The notes under the pieces were generated by a model, which did no database searches, was not told the DNA's origin, and was given only the letters and a program-made list of their open reading frames with translations. The position numbers were made by a program, and so were the translations under genes. Shown piece after piece: positions 53,214-61,792 of a stretch of 64,000 bases of DNA. Origin of the DNA: an uncultured Oxalobacteraceae bacterium (GTDB lineage Bacteria > Pseudomonadota > Gammaproteobacteria > Burkholderiales > Burkholderiaceae_D); assembly GCA_903862415.1 (NCBI GenBank), contig CAIOYD010000052.1:1-64000 (forward strand), written 5' to 3'. The first letter of the stretch is position 1, and each line of letters starts with the position of its first letter.

Positions 53214-54317
53214 TCAGATAATTTCCAGATCGGCATGCAAGGCACCGGAAGCCTTCATCGCCTGCAGTATGGCCAGCAAATCCTGAGGTGATGCGCCGAT
53301 TGAATTAAGCGACTTGACCACTTCGGCCAGTGACACGCCCGCCTTCACCAGCACCACCAGACCAGGTTCTTTTTTAATTTGTATATCGGCATTGCTGACC
53401 ACTTCAGTTTGTCCGCCAGCGAGTGCATTAGGCTGGCTGACTGAATTCTGGGTATTAATAATCACCTGCAGATTACCGTGCGAAACCGCGCAACTGTCGA
53501 GCGTGACTGCCTGATTCATCACGATCGAACCGGTACGGGCATTTAAAATCACTCTGGCCGCCATCTGTGCCGGAGTGACTTCAAGATTTTCCAGATCACC
53601 GATAAACGCCACCCGGGTATCCGCATCTTTCGGTGCGTGCACCTTGATCACCCGACCATTGATGGCAGAGGCTGTTTCGGCGCCAAAGCGTGAATTGAGG
53701 GCATTGACTACCCGCGACACAGTAGAAAAATCCGAACTTTTCAATTCCAGATGAATCAGATCACCATTGCCCAGCGTGGTGGGCACGGCGCGTTCCACGG
53801 TGGCACCAGAAGAAATTCGTCCGACGCTCAAATGATTAATCTGCGCCTTGCTGCCGGCAATCGCGGCACCGACACCACCGACGAGTATATTTCCCTGAGC
53901 AATCGCATACACCTGATTATCCGCACCTTTGAGTGGTGTCATCAGCAGTGTACCGCCACTCAGACTCTTGGCATTTCCCATGGACGAGACCGTTACATCG
54001 AGCTCCTGTCCGGGTTGAGCAAAGGCAGGCAAACTGGTGGTCACCATCACGGCGGCGACATTTTTGAGTTGCAGACTGGTACTCGGCGGCAGCGTCACAC
54101 CGAGCGACTGCATCATACTGATCATGCTTTGCACCGTGAAAGGTGTCTGGGTGGTCTGATCACCACTGCCATCGAGACCCACGACCAAACCGTAACCGAT
54201 AAGTTGATTTTCCCGCACGCCACGAATGCCCGCCAGATCCTTGATGCGTTCGGCACACGCTTCCCCGCTGATCACTACCAGCAGTAACAACAGGCAAAAC
54301 GTGGCAGACAATTTCAT
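53214..54317 (-). CDS. flgI: flagellar P-ring protein FlgI
   Basis: 367 residues with signal peptide (MKLSATFCLLLLLVVISGEA) then RIKDLAGIRGVRENQLIGYG, the family hallmark. LDVTVSSMGNAKSLSGGTLL and a C-terminal VSLAEVVKSLNSIGASPQDL complete it. It builds the ring in the peptidoglycan layer around the rod. Signal-bearing, Sec-exported; lies between flgH and flgJ. Confidence 0.97.
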   Translation of the reverse strand: MKLSATFCLLLLLVVISGEACAERIKDLAGIRGVRENQLIGYGLVVGLDGSGDQTTQTPFTVQSMISMMQSLGVTLPPSTSLQLKNVAAVMVTTSLPAFAQPGQELDVTVSSMGNAKSLSGGTLLMTPLKGADNQVYAIAQGNILVGGVGAAIAGSKAQINHLSVGRISSGATVERAVPTTLGNGDLIHLELKSSDFSTVSRVVNALNSRFGAETASAINGRVIKVHAPKDADTRVAFIGDLENLEVTPAQMAARVILNARTGSIVMNQAVTLDSCAVSHGNLQVIINTQNSVSQPNALAGGQTEVVSNADIQIKKEPGLVVLVKAGVSLAEVVKSLNSIGASPQDLLAILQAMKASGALHADLEII

Positions 54318-54336
54318 CGCAACCTCACTACAAAAC

Positions 54337-55002
54337 TTACAACGGTAAAATACTCAGGAAAAATCTATCCATAATCGACATCACTTCCGACATATCCAGA
54401 TGGGCATTGGTACGGTATTCAAACTTGGCATCGGCTACCTGAGTAGAAGAAACCGTATTACCGGTGGTAATCGTGGCCGGAGACACTACCCCAGAAAAAC
54501 GCACGTATTCAGTATCGCGATCAAACGCCAGTTTTTTCTCACCGGCGACACGGAAATTCCCATTCGACAGCACATCCGTAATGGTGACAGCAATGGTTCC
54601 GGTAAAGGTATTACCAAAAGCATCGCCACCTTTTTCTGCCACACTGCTGCCGGTTTTGGTCGATAAACCCAGTGTGGCTATTTTCGCTGCCGTTGCACCC
54701 AGCACCGAAGGTGCGGCAAAACTGGTGGAAGCCGCGCGACTGGTAGCATTGGCCGAGGTATTGGTGCTGTTGGTATTTTCAGCGATAGTAATAATAATGC
54801 TGTCACCGACGGCGCGGGCACGCACATCTTCAAACAGGGGATGATAGGCGGTGGTCTGATAAATTCCACCTGGGTTGGAGTCATTCTGAGCAACCGGCAT
54901 CAATGGCCGGGCCGTTACCGGCTGATCGATAATCGCCTTCGGTGTCACCGAACAGCCAGCCAACAACAGCAGCAGACTCGTCACAACCAAAAATCGCCAC
55001 AT
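54337..55002 (-). CDS. flgH: flagellar L-ring lipoprotein FlgH
   Basis: 221 residues from ATG 55002, which has AGGAGG four bases upstream. The lipobox is LLAGC (MWRFLVVTSLLLLLAGCSVT), then ARAVGDSIIITIAENTNSTN, FSGVVSPATITTGNTVSSTQ and VADAKFEYRTNAHLDMSEVM. It forms the outer-membrane ring. Second of the ring genes in the minus-strand operon. Confidence 0.96.
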   Translation of the reverse strand: MWRFLVVTSLLLLLAGCSVTPKAIIDQPVTARPLMPVAQNDSNPGGIYQTTAYHPLFEDVRARAVGDSIIITIAENTNSTNTSANATSRAASTSFAAPSVLGATAAKIATLGLSTKTGSSVAEKGGDAFGNTFTGTIAVTITDVLSNGNFRVAGEKKLAFDRDTEYVRFSGVVSPATITTGNTVSSTQVADAKFEYRTNAHLDMSEVMSIMDRFFLSILPL

Positions 55003-55036
55003 ACATCCTCCTGATTTCATTCTGAGCGCATCCCCA

Positions 55037-55819
55037 TTACATCTGTACCAAACGTTGCAACATTTCGTTAGACGTTGTAATGGCCTTGCTGTTCATTTCA
55101 TACGAACGCTGCGTCTGAATCATGTTAACCAATTCTTCAGCCACATTCACATTCGATGATTCCACATAATTTTGCATCAACGTGCCGGAACCATTCGAAC
55201 CTGGCACGGTGGTATTGGCACTACCGGAAGAACCGGTTTCCAGATACAGATTTTCACCGATCGAATCCAGTCCGGCCGGATTGACAAACGTCGCCAGCTG
55301 CAAAGCACCAATCTGCACCGGCAACTGTGAATTTCCCTGCGTGATCGACACCACACCATCACTGCCGATCGTCAGTGACGTGGCTGTTGACGGCACGGTC
55401 AGCGAAGGCTGTATCGGATAACCGCTGGACGTGACCAGCTGCCCCTGATTGTCGAGCTGAAATGAACCATCACGGGTATAGCCGGTAGAACCATCAGGCA
55501 TGAGCACCTGAAAAAAACCGCTGCCCTGAATCGCCACGTCTTTACTGTTCGACGTCAGGGTTGGATTACCCTGAGTAAAAATCCGTTCGGTGGCAATCGG
55601 CCGCACACCCAGACCAACCTGCAAACCGCTGGGCAACTGGGTTTGCTGTGAACTCTGCGCCCCCGGTTGACGCACCGTCTGATACAACAAATCCTGAAAC
55701 ACGGCACGTGAGCGTTTAAAACCATTGGTACTGATATTGGCCAGATTATTAGCCGTCACATCCATCTGGGTCTGCTGTGCATCCATCCCCGTTTTGGCAA
55801 TCCACAAGGAACGCATCAT
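55037..55819 (-). CDS. flgG: flagellar distal rod protein FlgG
   Basis: 260 residues, the usual length. N-terminal [40 protein letters not shown] (rod signature), [20 protein letters not shown] and the C-terminal [20 protein letters not shown] and [10 protein letters not shown]. It polymerises as the distal rod. It is 27 bases downstream of flgF. Identity is secure from the [10 protein letters not shown]-containing loop. Confidence 0.97.
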   Translation of the reverse strand: MMRSLWIAKTGMDAQQTQMDVTANNLANISTNGFKRSRAVFQDLLYQTVRQPGAQSSQQTQLPSGLQVGLGVRPIATERIFTQGNPTLTSNSKDVAIQGSGFFQVLMPDGSTGYTRDGSFQLDNQGQLVTSSGYPIQPSLTVPSTATSLTIGSDGVVSITQGNSQLPVQIGALQLATFVNPAGLDSIGENLYLETGSSGSANTTVPGSNGSGTLMQNYVESSNVNVAEELVNMIQTQRSYEMNSKAITTSNEMLQRLVQM

Positions 55820-55845
55820 GATAATTCTCCGGTTTCTACATCAGA

Positions 55846-56586
55846 TCAGGTTAAACTCAGGACCGAACTGGCTTTTTCATCATCCGCCTGGGCGTCGCCA
55901 AGCAGCTTGATATTCAGATCGAATTTGCGAGACAGCGAAATCATATTCACCAGCGAATCCACCGAACTGACATTACTGTCTTCAATCGATCCGGCCATCA
56001 GGTTGACATTGGCATCACTGTCAGCCGCCACGCCATCTTTGGTGCGAAACAAACCATCTTCACCACGCACGAGGGTATTTTCAGGCGGATTGACCAGTTT
56101 CAATCGGCCGATTATCGTGCCATTTGCCACCTTATTCCCAAACGGGATGCTCGAAACAGTGCCATCTTTGGAAAAAGTAATTTCTTCATCCGGCGGCAGG
56201 GTCACAGCACCACCCTCACCAACCAGATTTTCACCGCGCTGGGTTTGCAACACCCCATTGGTATCGACTTTCAGGCTGCCGCCGCGGGTATACGCTTCCT
56301 TGCCGTCCGCACCTTCCACCACCAGCCAACCTTTACCCTGTATAGCCACATCCATAGAGCGGTTAGTCGGATGAATCGCCCCCGGAGAAAAATCGGTACC
56401 CACCGTGGCATTGACCACAAAACTTTGCACCGGCAAATCCTTGCTGACCACTGGCACGGCACGAAACGAATCGAGCTGGGCGCGAAACCCGTCGGTGCTG
56501 ATATTGGCCAGATTGTGGGTCACCGTATCGAGCTGCGACATGGTGTGCTTGCCACTGGTCATAGCGGTATAAATTAATTTATCCAT
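55846..56586 (-). CDS. flgF: flagellar proximal rod protein FlgF
   Basis: 246 residues. It begins MDKLIYTAMTSGKHTMSQLD and VTHNLANISTDGFRAQLDSF, the FlgF form of the rod signature, and ends in AGSIEDSNVSSVDSLVNMIS, LSRKFDLNIKLL. Rod component between FlgC and FlgG. An inserted repeat (56594-56633) lies directly upstream, in the 51-base gap after flgE. Confidence 0.96.
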   Translation of the reverse strand: MDKLIYTAMTSGKHTMSQLDTVTHNLANISTDGFRAQLDSFRAVPVVSKDLPVQSFVVNATVGTDFSPGAIHPTNRSMDVAIQGKGWLVVEGADGKEAYTRGGSLKVDTNGVLQTQRGENLVGEGGAVTLPPDEEITFSKDGTVSSIPFGNKVANGTIIGRLKLVNPPENTLVRGEDGLFRTKDGVAADSDANVNLMAGSIEDSNVSSVDSLVNMISLSRKFDLNIKLLGDAQADDEKASSVLSLT

Positions 56587-56593
56587 ATAAGCC

Positions 56594-56633
56594 TCGTCAT
56601 TCCCGCGGTTTCAGGCGGGAACCCAGTGTCGTT
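56594..56633. repeat. GTCATTCCCGC-type intergenic repeat inside the flg operon
   Basis: TTCCCGC and GCGGGAA form a perfect 7-base-pair stem around GGTTTCAG, followed by the conserved tail CCCAGTGTCGTT. Other copies are at 22274-22302 (degenerate) and 61442-61494. It lies between flgE and flgF, on the flg mRNA, and could affect its processing. Confidence 0.7.
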
Positions 56634-56637
56634 ACAA

Positions 56638-57930
56638 TTAACGCAGTGTTTCCAGCGTCTGAGCAATCTGATTAGCAGTTTTAATCGTCTGCGCATTCGC
56701 CTGATAATTCTGCTGGGCAGTAATCATGTTCACCAACTCACCCGTCAGATCGGTGTTCGAATTTTCAACTGCGCTCGACTGCAATTCACCCAGATTGCTC
56801 GAACCCGGCACACCCAGCACCGGCACACCCGAACTGGTGGTAGCAACCCACTGATTATTCCCGATCGACTGCAAGCCATTCGGGTTGATGAAGTTGTTTA
56901 AGACAATCTGACCCAGCGTCGTGGTTTGTCCGTTGGTATAGGTGCCGGTCAAAATGCCGTTGGCACCGGCACTGAACTGCGCCAGCTGGCCCGAAGCATA
57001 GCCATCCTGAGTTTGCGAATTGACTGCCGAAGCCGAACCATATTGCGTGGTATTGGAAAAATTCATCGTCACCGCCTGCGGTGTGGTGGAACCATTGGCC
57101 AGCGAAATCGAGACCGGAAAATTGAATAATGGCGTCGGACCTGGTGTGGATGTCGTCGGATCCATGGCACCGGAACTGTTAAAGGCAAAGGTTGCAATCT
57201 GTCCGGCGGCCACCGCAGGAGCCACCGCTGCCACCAGAGCGCCATCCATGGTGGCATATACGTTCCAGGTGTTTTCACCGGTGGTCGGTGCCACAGCACT
57301 CACACCATTGTTCACATAATAGGTTTGCAGTGCATGCACATCACCCAGACTGTCATAGACACTGACTGAAGTCGAATACGTGTAGGTAGCAGGATTGGTC
57401 GGCAAAAAACCAGCTGCCGGCAATACCGGCGCACTGGAATTCAGATTGAGCACCGTGCCAACATTGGCCGTGGTTTTCGGCGGCAGATTGGCACTGTTAA
57501 TCACCAGATTACCGAGCACCCCGGTATTGAGTACACCGTTAGCATTAGCTGAATAGCCGGTCACATTAGCACCGGTAGTGGTGACTATCGCGCCACTTTG
57601 ATTCAGTAAAAACTGACCGTTACGGGTATAACTGATGGCACCATTGGTACTTACACGGAAAAATCCACCACCATTGATCGCAATATCCAGAGGATTATTC
57701 GTGGTGGTTATCGTACCCTGATTAAAGGACTGCTGCACATTCGACGAAGATACACCGATACCGATGGCACTGCCGCTGCCGCCGCCACCGAGCGAATTGG
57801 CATACACGTCGGCAAAATCCACCCCACCCGATTTAAAACCGACCGTACTGGCATTGGCGATGTTATTACCGATCACATTTAATTGTGTCTGCGCTGAATT
57901 CAAGCCACTGAGTCCCTGATTAATTGCCAT
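56638..57930 (-). CDS. flgE: flagellar hook protein FlgE
   Basis: 430 residues. MAINQGLSGLNSAQTQLNVI, GNNIANASTVGFKSGGVDFA at the N-terminus and SSAVENSNTDLTGELVNMIT, AQQNYQANAQTIKTANQIAQ at the C-terminus. The middle holds the extended Ala/Gly/Thr-rich hook domains. It is the hook subunit, whose number is set by FliK. It follows flgD by 14 bases in the operon. Confidence 0.97.
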   Translation of the reverse strand: MAINQGLSGLNSAQTQLNVIGNNIANASTVGFKSGGVDFADVYANSLGGGGSGSAIGIGVSSSNVQQSFNQGTITTTNNPLDIAINGGGFFRVSTNGAISYTRNGQFLLNQSGAIVTTTGANVTGYSANANGVLNTGVLGNLVINSANLPPKTTANVGTVLNLNSSAPVLPAAGFLPTNPATYTYSTSVSVYDSLGDVHALQTYYVNNGVSAVAPTTGENTWNVYATMDGALVAAVAPAVAAGQIATFAFNSSGAMDPTTSTPGPTPLFNFPVSISLANGSTTPQAVTMNFSNTTQYGSASAVNSQTQDGYASGQLAQFSAGANGILTGTYTNGQTTTLGQIVLNNFINPNGLQSIGNNQWVATTSSGVPVLGVPGSSNLGELQSSAVENSNTDLTGELVNMITAQQNYQANAQTIKTANQIAQTLETLR

Positions 57931-57944
57931 GATATATCCCCTGT

Positions 57945-58658
57945 TTAAAGAATTTGTAACACGTTGGAAATGTTGACAGACCCAATATCAGGAATGTTCA
58001 ACATCGCTCCAGCCGAACTGGTCGCCACCGAAGTCACCGTACCTACCGATAAAGCGGTGCTGTTCACCGCTGCCTTACCGTTGGTGGCTGCAATTGAAAA
58101 AGAATACTGACCGTCAGGCGCTGTGGTGCCGCTGTCCGTCAGGCCATTCCAGGGAATCGCAGACACTCCGGCCGGCATACTGCCCAGACTCATGGTGGCG
58201 ACCGTATTGCCGGCGGAATTTTTAATCACTGCCTGAACATTCGACGCCGCAGCATCGAGCTTGACCCCGAACTGCGCAGCACCGGAAGCGAGCGTAATCG
58301 AACTGCCCGGCACCACCACGGTATGATTGATCAAATTGCTGGCCTGCAGTGTTTGGGTCGACTGAAAGTTACTCATCAGACTGCTCATGGTGGAATTGAG
58401 CTGACCGATACCGCTGACGGTGGACAGCTGCGCCATCTGGCTGGTTACCTGAGAATTATCCATCGGGTTGAGCGGATCCTGATTTTTCAGCTGCGTAATG
58501 AGCATGGTCATGAAATTATTTTGCAGACTGGCCGCGCTGGTATTACCACTGAGTGCACTGGCAGCACTGGTCGGATTCGAACTGGTGGTGCTGGTACTTT
58601 TGCCCGGATTCATTGTTGCCAGCAATGACGGTGAAACTGAATTTATGGTGGTAGCCAT
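57945..58658 (-). CDS. flgD: flagellar hook cap/scaffold protein FlgD
   Basis: 237 residues. SLQNNFMTMLITQLKNQDPL, NPMDNSQVTSQMAQLSTVSG is the FlgD N-domain; the C-terminal Ig-like domain contains AQFGVKLDAAASNVQAVIKN and DGQYSFSIAATNGKAA. It caps the growing hook and is lost from the finished structure. AGGAG lies 7 bases before the ATG at 58658. Confidence 0.95.
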   Translation of the reverse strand: MATTINSVSPSLLATMNPGKSTSTTSSNPTSAASALSGNTSAASLQNNFMTMLITQLKNQDPLNPMDNSQVTSQMAQLSTVSGIGQLNSTMSSLMSNFQSTQTLQASNLINHTVVVPGSSITLASGAAQFGVKLDAAASNVQAVIKNSAGNTVATMSLGSMPAGVSAIPWNGLTDSGTTAPDGQYSFSIAATNGKAAVNSTALSVGTVTSVATSSAGAMLNIPDIGSVNISNVLQIL

Positions 58659-58699
58659 CTCAACTCCTGAAGGTAGTGTTCACTAATTTATTGCGACGA

Positions 58700-59104
58700 T
58701 TACTGTCCTATGGTCAGCGCTTTCATCAACATCGTTTTTGCGGCATTCATGGTGTCGACATTGGTTTGATAAGAACGCGAGGCCGAAATCATATTCACCA
58801 TTTCATCCACCACATTCACATTCGGCATGGCCACATACCCGTTGGCATCGGCCAGCGGATGTTGCGGGTCATACTTGAGTTGTGCCGGTGTAGCGTCTTC
58901 CACCACCTGCTGCACCCTGACACCGGTGGCACTGTCTTCCGACAGCGGCACGGCTGAAAATACCACCTGCTTGGCCTTATACGGCTGACCATTCGAACTG
59001 GTCACACTGTCGGCATTGGCCAGATTGCTGGCCACCACATTGAGACGCTGTGACTGCGCACTCATGGCGGAACCGGCGACATTAAACACATCAAATAAGG
59101 ACAT
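58700..59104 (-). CDS. flgC: flagellar proximal rod protein FlgC
   Basis: 134 residues. MSLFDVFNVAGSAMSAQSQR, LNVVASNLANADSVTSSNGQ and C-terminal NVNVVDEMVNMISASRSYQT. It is a proximal rod component with FlgB. The start is well defined by conservation from residue 1. It lies 13 bases after flgB and 41 bases before flgD. Confidence 0.96.
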   Translation of the reverse strand: MSLFDVFNVAGSAMSAQSQRLNVVASNLANADSVTSSNGQPYKAKQVVFSAVPLSEDSATGVRVQQVVEDATPAQLKYDPQHPLADANGYVAMPNVNVVDEMVNMISASRSYQTNVDTMNAAKTMLMKALTIGQ

Positions 59105-59117
59105 AAATTACTCCCGC

Positions 59118-59528
59118 TTAGCTCTGGATCACGGCCAGCATATTGTGAATCTGGGCCGTCACCAGTGTGACGGTGGCTTCATAGCGCACACCATTATCAG
59201 CAAACTGCATGCGTTCTTTATCGGTATCGACATCATTACCATCAATACTGCCCTGCTGATCATTTCTGAACTGAATCGCGGCACCGGTGGCGCTATTACC
59301 TTTGACTTGCTGATGCGCACCCGACGTGGTGGCCAGCGTCAGCGGCCCCTGTTGTCCGAGCCTGGCCTGCGACACCTGTTGCAGGGCGGCAGAAAAATTA
59401 ATATCACGCGCTTTATAATTAGGCGTATCGGCATTGGCAATATTTGAAGCAATCAACTCCTGGCGCGCTTCGCGCACCCGCAAGGCCGACTGTTGCAAAT
59501 TCAATAGCTTATCTAATCCACTGCTCAT
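59118..59528 (-). CDS. flgB: flagellar proximal rod protein FlgB
   Basis: 136 residues from ATG 59528 (MSSGLDKLLNLQQSALRVRE), which has AGGAG about 7 bases upstream; the frame reaches 59612 without support. ASNIANADTPNYKARDINFS is the rod signature of FlgB. First rod subunit and first gene of flgBCDEFGHIJ. It is divergent from flgA. Confidence 0.95.
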   Translation of the reverse strand: MSSGLDKLLNLQQSALRVREARQELIASNIANADTPNYKARDINFSAALQQVSQARLGQQGPLTLATTSGAHQQVKGNSATGAAIQFRNDQQGSIDGNDVDTDKERMQFADNGVRYEATVTLVTAQIHNMLAVIQS

Positions 59529-59653
59529 TATGCTCTCCTGCCCGCTATTCATAAGACGGTTTTTTCTATGAATGATTTTATCCCTAAGCAACCGTCCTGA
59601 TCGGCAAAGCAAACCGACAAATAGCGCTCTGTTCGCGGTTTTAAAAATCCACT

Positions 59654-59680
59654 TCAGGAATAAGATTTACTGGTCGATAA
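59654..59680 (+). promoter_or_regulatory. candidate sigma-28 promoter of flgA
   Basis: TCAG (59654-59657), exactly 15 bases, then GTCGATAA (59673-59680). The -10 equals that of the flgM promoter and the spacing is right, but the -35 matches TAAA only at two positions. It is 22 bases before the flgA ATG. flgA is an early gene in other bacteria, so a second promoter is likely. Confidence 0.45.
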
Positions 59681-59701
59681 GGTTATTGGGCAGGAAATAA
59701 C

Positions 59702-60427
59702 ATGAAACCAGTCAAACCGAGGTTATTACAACAACTTGCATGCCGATGTAGCCTTCTTGTCGTTCTCGGCGCGTATGCGCTGGGTGCTGTTGCCGAGGGA
59801 ACTAAACAGGATTTAAATGAAATTCGCGCCAGCGTAAAACACTACCTGAGCCAGGAAAGCACTGGCCTGCCTGGTGAGGTCACTGTGGAAGTTGGTAATC
59901 TGGATACCCGCCTCAACTTGGCGGCCTGCACCACACTGGAACCATTTCTCCCCGCCGGCAGCCATCTGTGGGGTAAAACTACCGTTGGCGTGCGCTGCAG
60001 TGCACCGCAAACCTGGGTGATTTATGTATCAGGCAGCGTCAAAATCTGGGGAAGTTATTATGTTTCTGCTAAATCCATTTCTCAGGGACAAACCATCAGC
60101 GACAGCGATATCAGCGCCGTCAGGGGTGACCTGACCACCATGGCCAGCGGCATCGTGACCGAAGCCAGTCAGGCGATCAACCATACCTCGACCATGTCAA
60201 TCGCGGCCGGCTTACCTTTACGACAAGATAGCCTGCGCTTACAACAGGCAGTCCTGCAGGGTCAGGTAATCCGCCTGGTGTCAGCCGGCAACGGTTTTAA
60301 AGTTTCCACTGACGCACAGGCCTTAGCCAATGCCAGTGAGGGGCAGATAGTCAAGGTAAAAACCGGTAGTGGACAAGTTTTAAGCGGCACCGCCAAATCA
60401 GGCGGAATAGTCGAAGTACTCAATTAA
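59702..60427 (+). CDS. flgA: flagellar P-ring chaperone FlgA
   Basis: 241 residues with signal peptide (to about AVAEG, residue 33). The C-terminal SAF-like domain carries VKIWGSYYVSAKSISQGQTI, SDSDISAVRGDLTTMASGIV and KVKTGSGQVLSGTAKSGGIV. A periplasmic chaperone that helps FlgI assemble into the P ring. It is divergent from the flgB operon, where its client gene flgI lies. Confidence 0.95.
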   Translation: MKPVKPRLLQQLACRCSLLVVLGAYALGAVAEGTKQDLNEIRASVKHYLSQESTGLPGEVTVEVGNLDTRLNLAACTTLEPFLPAGSHLWGKTTVGVRCSAPQTWVIYVSGSVKIWGSYYVSAKSISQGQTISDSDISAVRGDLTTMASGIVTEASQAINHTSTMSIAAGLPLRQDSLRLQQAVLQGQVIRLVSAGNGFKVSTDAQALANASEGQIVKVKTGSGQVLSGTAKSGGIVEVLN

Positions 60428-60439
60428 AATTTAAAGTAT

Positions 60440-60466
60440 TAAAGTTTTTTTGGAATGCGTCGATAA
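60440..60466 (+). promoter_or_regulatory. sigma-28 (FliA) promoter of flgM
   Basis: TAAA (60440-60443), exactly 15 bases, then GTCGATAA (60459-60466), one base from the consensus TAAA-N15-GCCGATAA. It lies 44 bases before the flgM GTG. flgM is thus likely expressed by the sigma factor it inhibits, the well-known feedback loop. Confidence 0.88.
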
Positions 60467-60510
60467 ACAGGCATGAGATACCGATCAATCCGCTTAACAG
60501 AGGTGATGCT

Positions 60511-60870
60511 GTGAACCCAATTAATGCAACTTCGACAACGACTGTGCAGCCCGCAAGCTCGCCGCCAGTCAAACCCAACTCAGGCGCCCCCGCCGGAGAT
60601 GTTGCTACCAATGCAAGTAATGCCGCCACCACCGGCAGTGCCAGTGGCGCAGGCAATGCTCCGACGAGCAGCACCGTAACAACCATTTCGACCATCTCCA
60701 CGCAATTGCAGGCGGCACAGGCAACCTCATCTTCGGATGCGGTGTTTTCGTCGAATAAGGTGAATGAAATTAAATTAGCCATTTCGGAAGGCCGTTTTCA
60801 GGTCAACTCGGAAAAAGTGGCCAACGGACTGCTTGAAAGTGTCAGTGAATTACTTAATTCCCGACGCTAG
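60511..60870 (+). CDS. flgM: anti-sigma-28 factor FlgM
   Basis: 119 residues from GTG 60511, with GAGGTGATGCT before it. The Ser/Thr/Ala-rich, unstructured N-terminus is longer than in most FlgM. The C-terminal helix region VNEIKLAISEGRFQVNSEKV, ANGLLESVSELL is the sigma-28-binding part. It is exported after hook completion, freeing FliA. It is followed by flgN at 48 bases. Confidence 0.93.
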   Translation: MNPINATSTTTVQPASSPPVKPNSGAPAGDVATNASNAATTGSASGAGNAPTSSTVTTISTISTQLQAAQATSSSDAVFSSNKVNEIKLAISEGRFQVNSEKVANGLLESVSELLNSRR

Positions 60871-60917
60871 TGACTACCAGTAACAGCGACACAGTTATTT
60901 ACAAGAATTGAGCACCG

Positions 60918-61394
60918 ATGAATACCTTACTGATCTGCATACAGAATGAAGCCAGTGCGATGACAGCCTTAGTTGAGGTATTGACACAGGAACAGCATGC
61001 CCTGACGCAGGCACCCTCGCTGCCGCTGATGGAACAGATCAATCTGGTCACGCAACAAAAAAACGAACGCATCAACAGCATTACCCAACTCAGTCAGTTG
61101 CGCCAGAATGAATTGGTCAGACTGGGGTTTCATCAAGCCGACATCAATTTATCCGGCTGGCTGCAGGATAAGACCCAGATAGCGAGCTGGGAACAACTCA
61201 TCAAACTGACCAAAAAAGCCAAAGAACTCAACCGCGTCAATGGCCTGTTAATCACCCGCCATCTGGTGCGCAATCAAAGCACCCTGCAAGTGCTGTATCA
61301 CAATCACCACCCGGAAACTGCCCCGGCACTGTACGGTGCCAACGGCCAGTCCAGCAACCAGCGCAGCCTCATGCGCGGGTTCGCCGCCAAATAA
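60918..61394 (+). CDS. flgN: flagellar export chaperone FlgN
   Basis: 158 residues, helical. Residues 10-70 (EASAMTALVEVLTQEQHALT, LPLMEQINLVTQQKNERINS) and the C-terminal helix with VRNQSTLQVLYHNHHP match FlgN, the chaperone of FlgK and FlgL. The C-terminus ends YGANGQSSNQRSLMRGFAAK. Its last about 58 bases are copied exactly at 63404-63464, but the gene itself is intact here. Confidence 0.92.
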   Translation: MNTLLICIQNEASAMTALVEVLTQEQHALTQAPSLPLMEQINLVTQQKNERINSITQLSQLRQNELVRLGFHQADINLSGWLQDKTQIASWEQLIKLTKKAKELNRVNGLLITRHLVRNQSTLQVLYHNHHPETAPALYGANGQSSNQRSLMRGFAAK

Positions 61395-61396
61395 AT
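61336..61396 (+). repeat. 61-bp direct repeat, left copy (3' end of flgN)
   Basis: It runs from GTGCCAACGGCCAGTCC to CGCCGCCAAATAAAT. It is identical to 63404-63464 in the same orientation. This copy supplies the functional flgN C-terminus. Confidence 0.95.
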
Positions 61397-61441
61397 AGCC
61401 CATCGTTTACGAACGATAACCCGTCTTTGCCGCCCCGCCCC

Positions 61442-61494
61442 CCGTCATTTCCGCCCCCCCGTCATTTCCGCGCAGGCGGAAATCCAGTGTCGTT
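61442..61494. repeat. GTCATTTCCGC repeat, one truncated and one full copy
   Basis: A truncated copy CCGTCATTTCCGCC (about 61442-61455) precedes a full copy at 61461-61494 with stem TTTCCGC/GCGGAAA and tail CCAGTGTCGTT. It belongs to the same family as 56594-56633. The rest of 61495-61739 has only unsupported open frames. Confidence 0.7.
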
Positions 61495-61739
61495 AACCGC
61501 AGATACATCAACCAATCCGGTCTTCACTGCAACTTCAAATCAGGCAGCTTTTCCAGTCTGGCAGCCTCGGCTGTATCTTCAAACACACCGACAGTCCGTA
61601 TTTGTACGTAGCAGTTCCTTCACGCGCTGTATTGATGTTGGGAATACCATGGATTTTTTGAGAAAAGTCAAAGGTCGTGGTGAACCATCAGCACGATCTT
61701 TTTTAAAAGCTGCACGGTAACTGGACAAAGTCACCCACC

Positions 61740-61768
61740 TTGACAAGTGTCAGAAGTTTTTGCATAAT
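61740..61768 (+). promoter_or_regulatory. promoter and operator of the AbiE pair
   Basis: -35 TTGACA (61740-61745), 17-base spacer, -10 CATAAT (61763-61768). A palindrome TGACA-AG-TGTCA (61741-61752) overlaps the -35, in place for autorepression by the AbiEi winged helix. AAGGAG follows before the ATG at 61793. Confidence 0.8.
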
Positions 61769-61792
61769 TCTACCAAAAAGGAGTGTTTCACC

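Noticed and set aside
61427-61720. 97-codon open frame in the AbiE insert leader
   Set aside because: Its start is made from the GTCATTTCCGC repeat (translated as FRAGGNP) and no family or ribosome site supports it.
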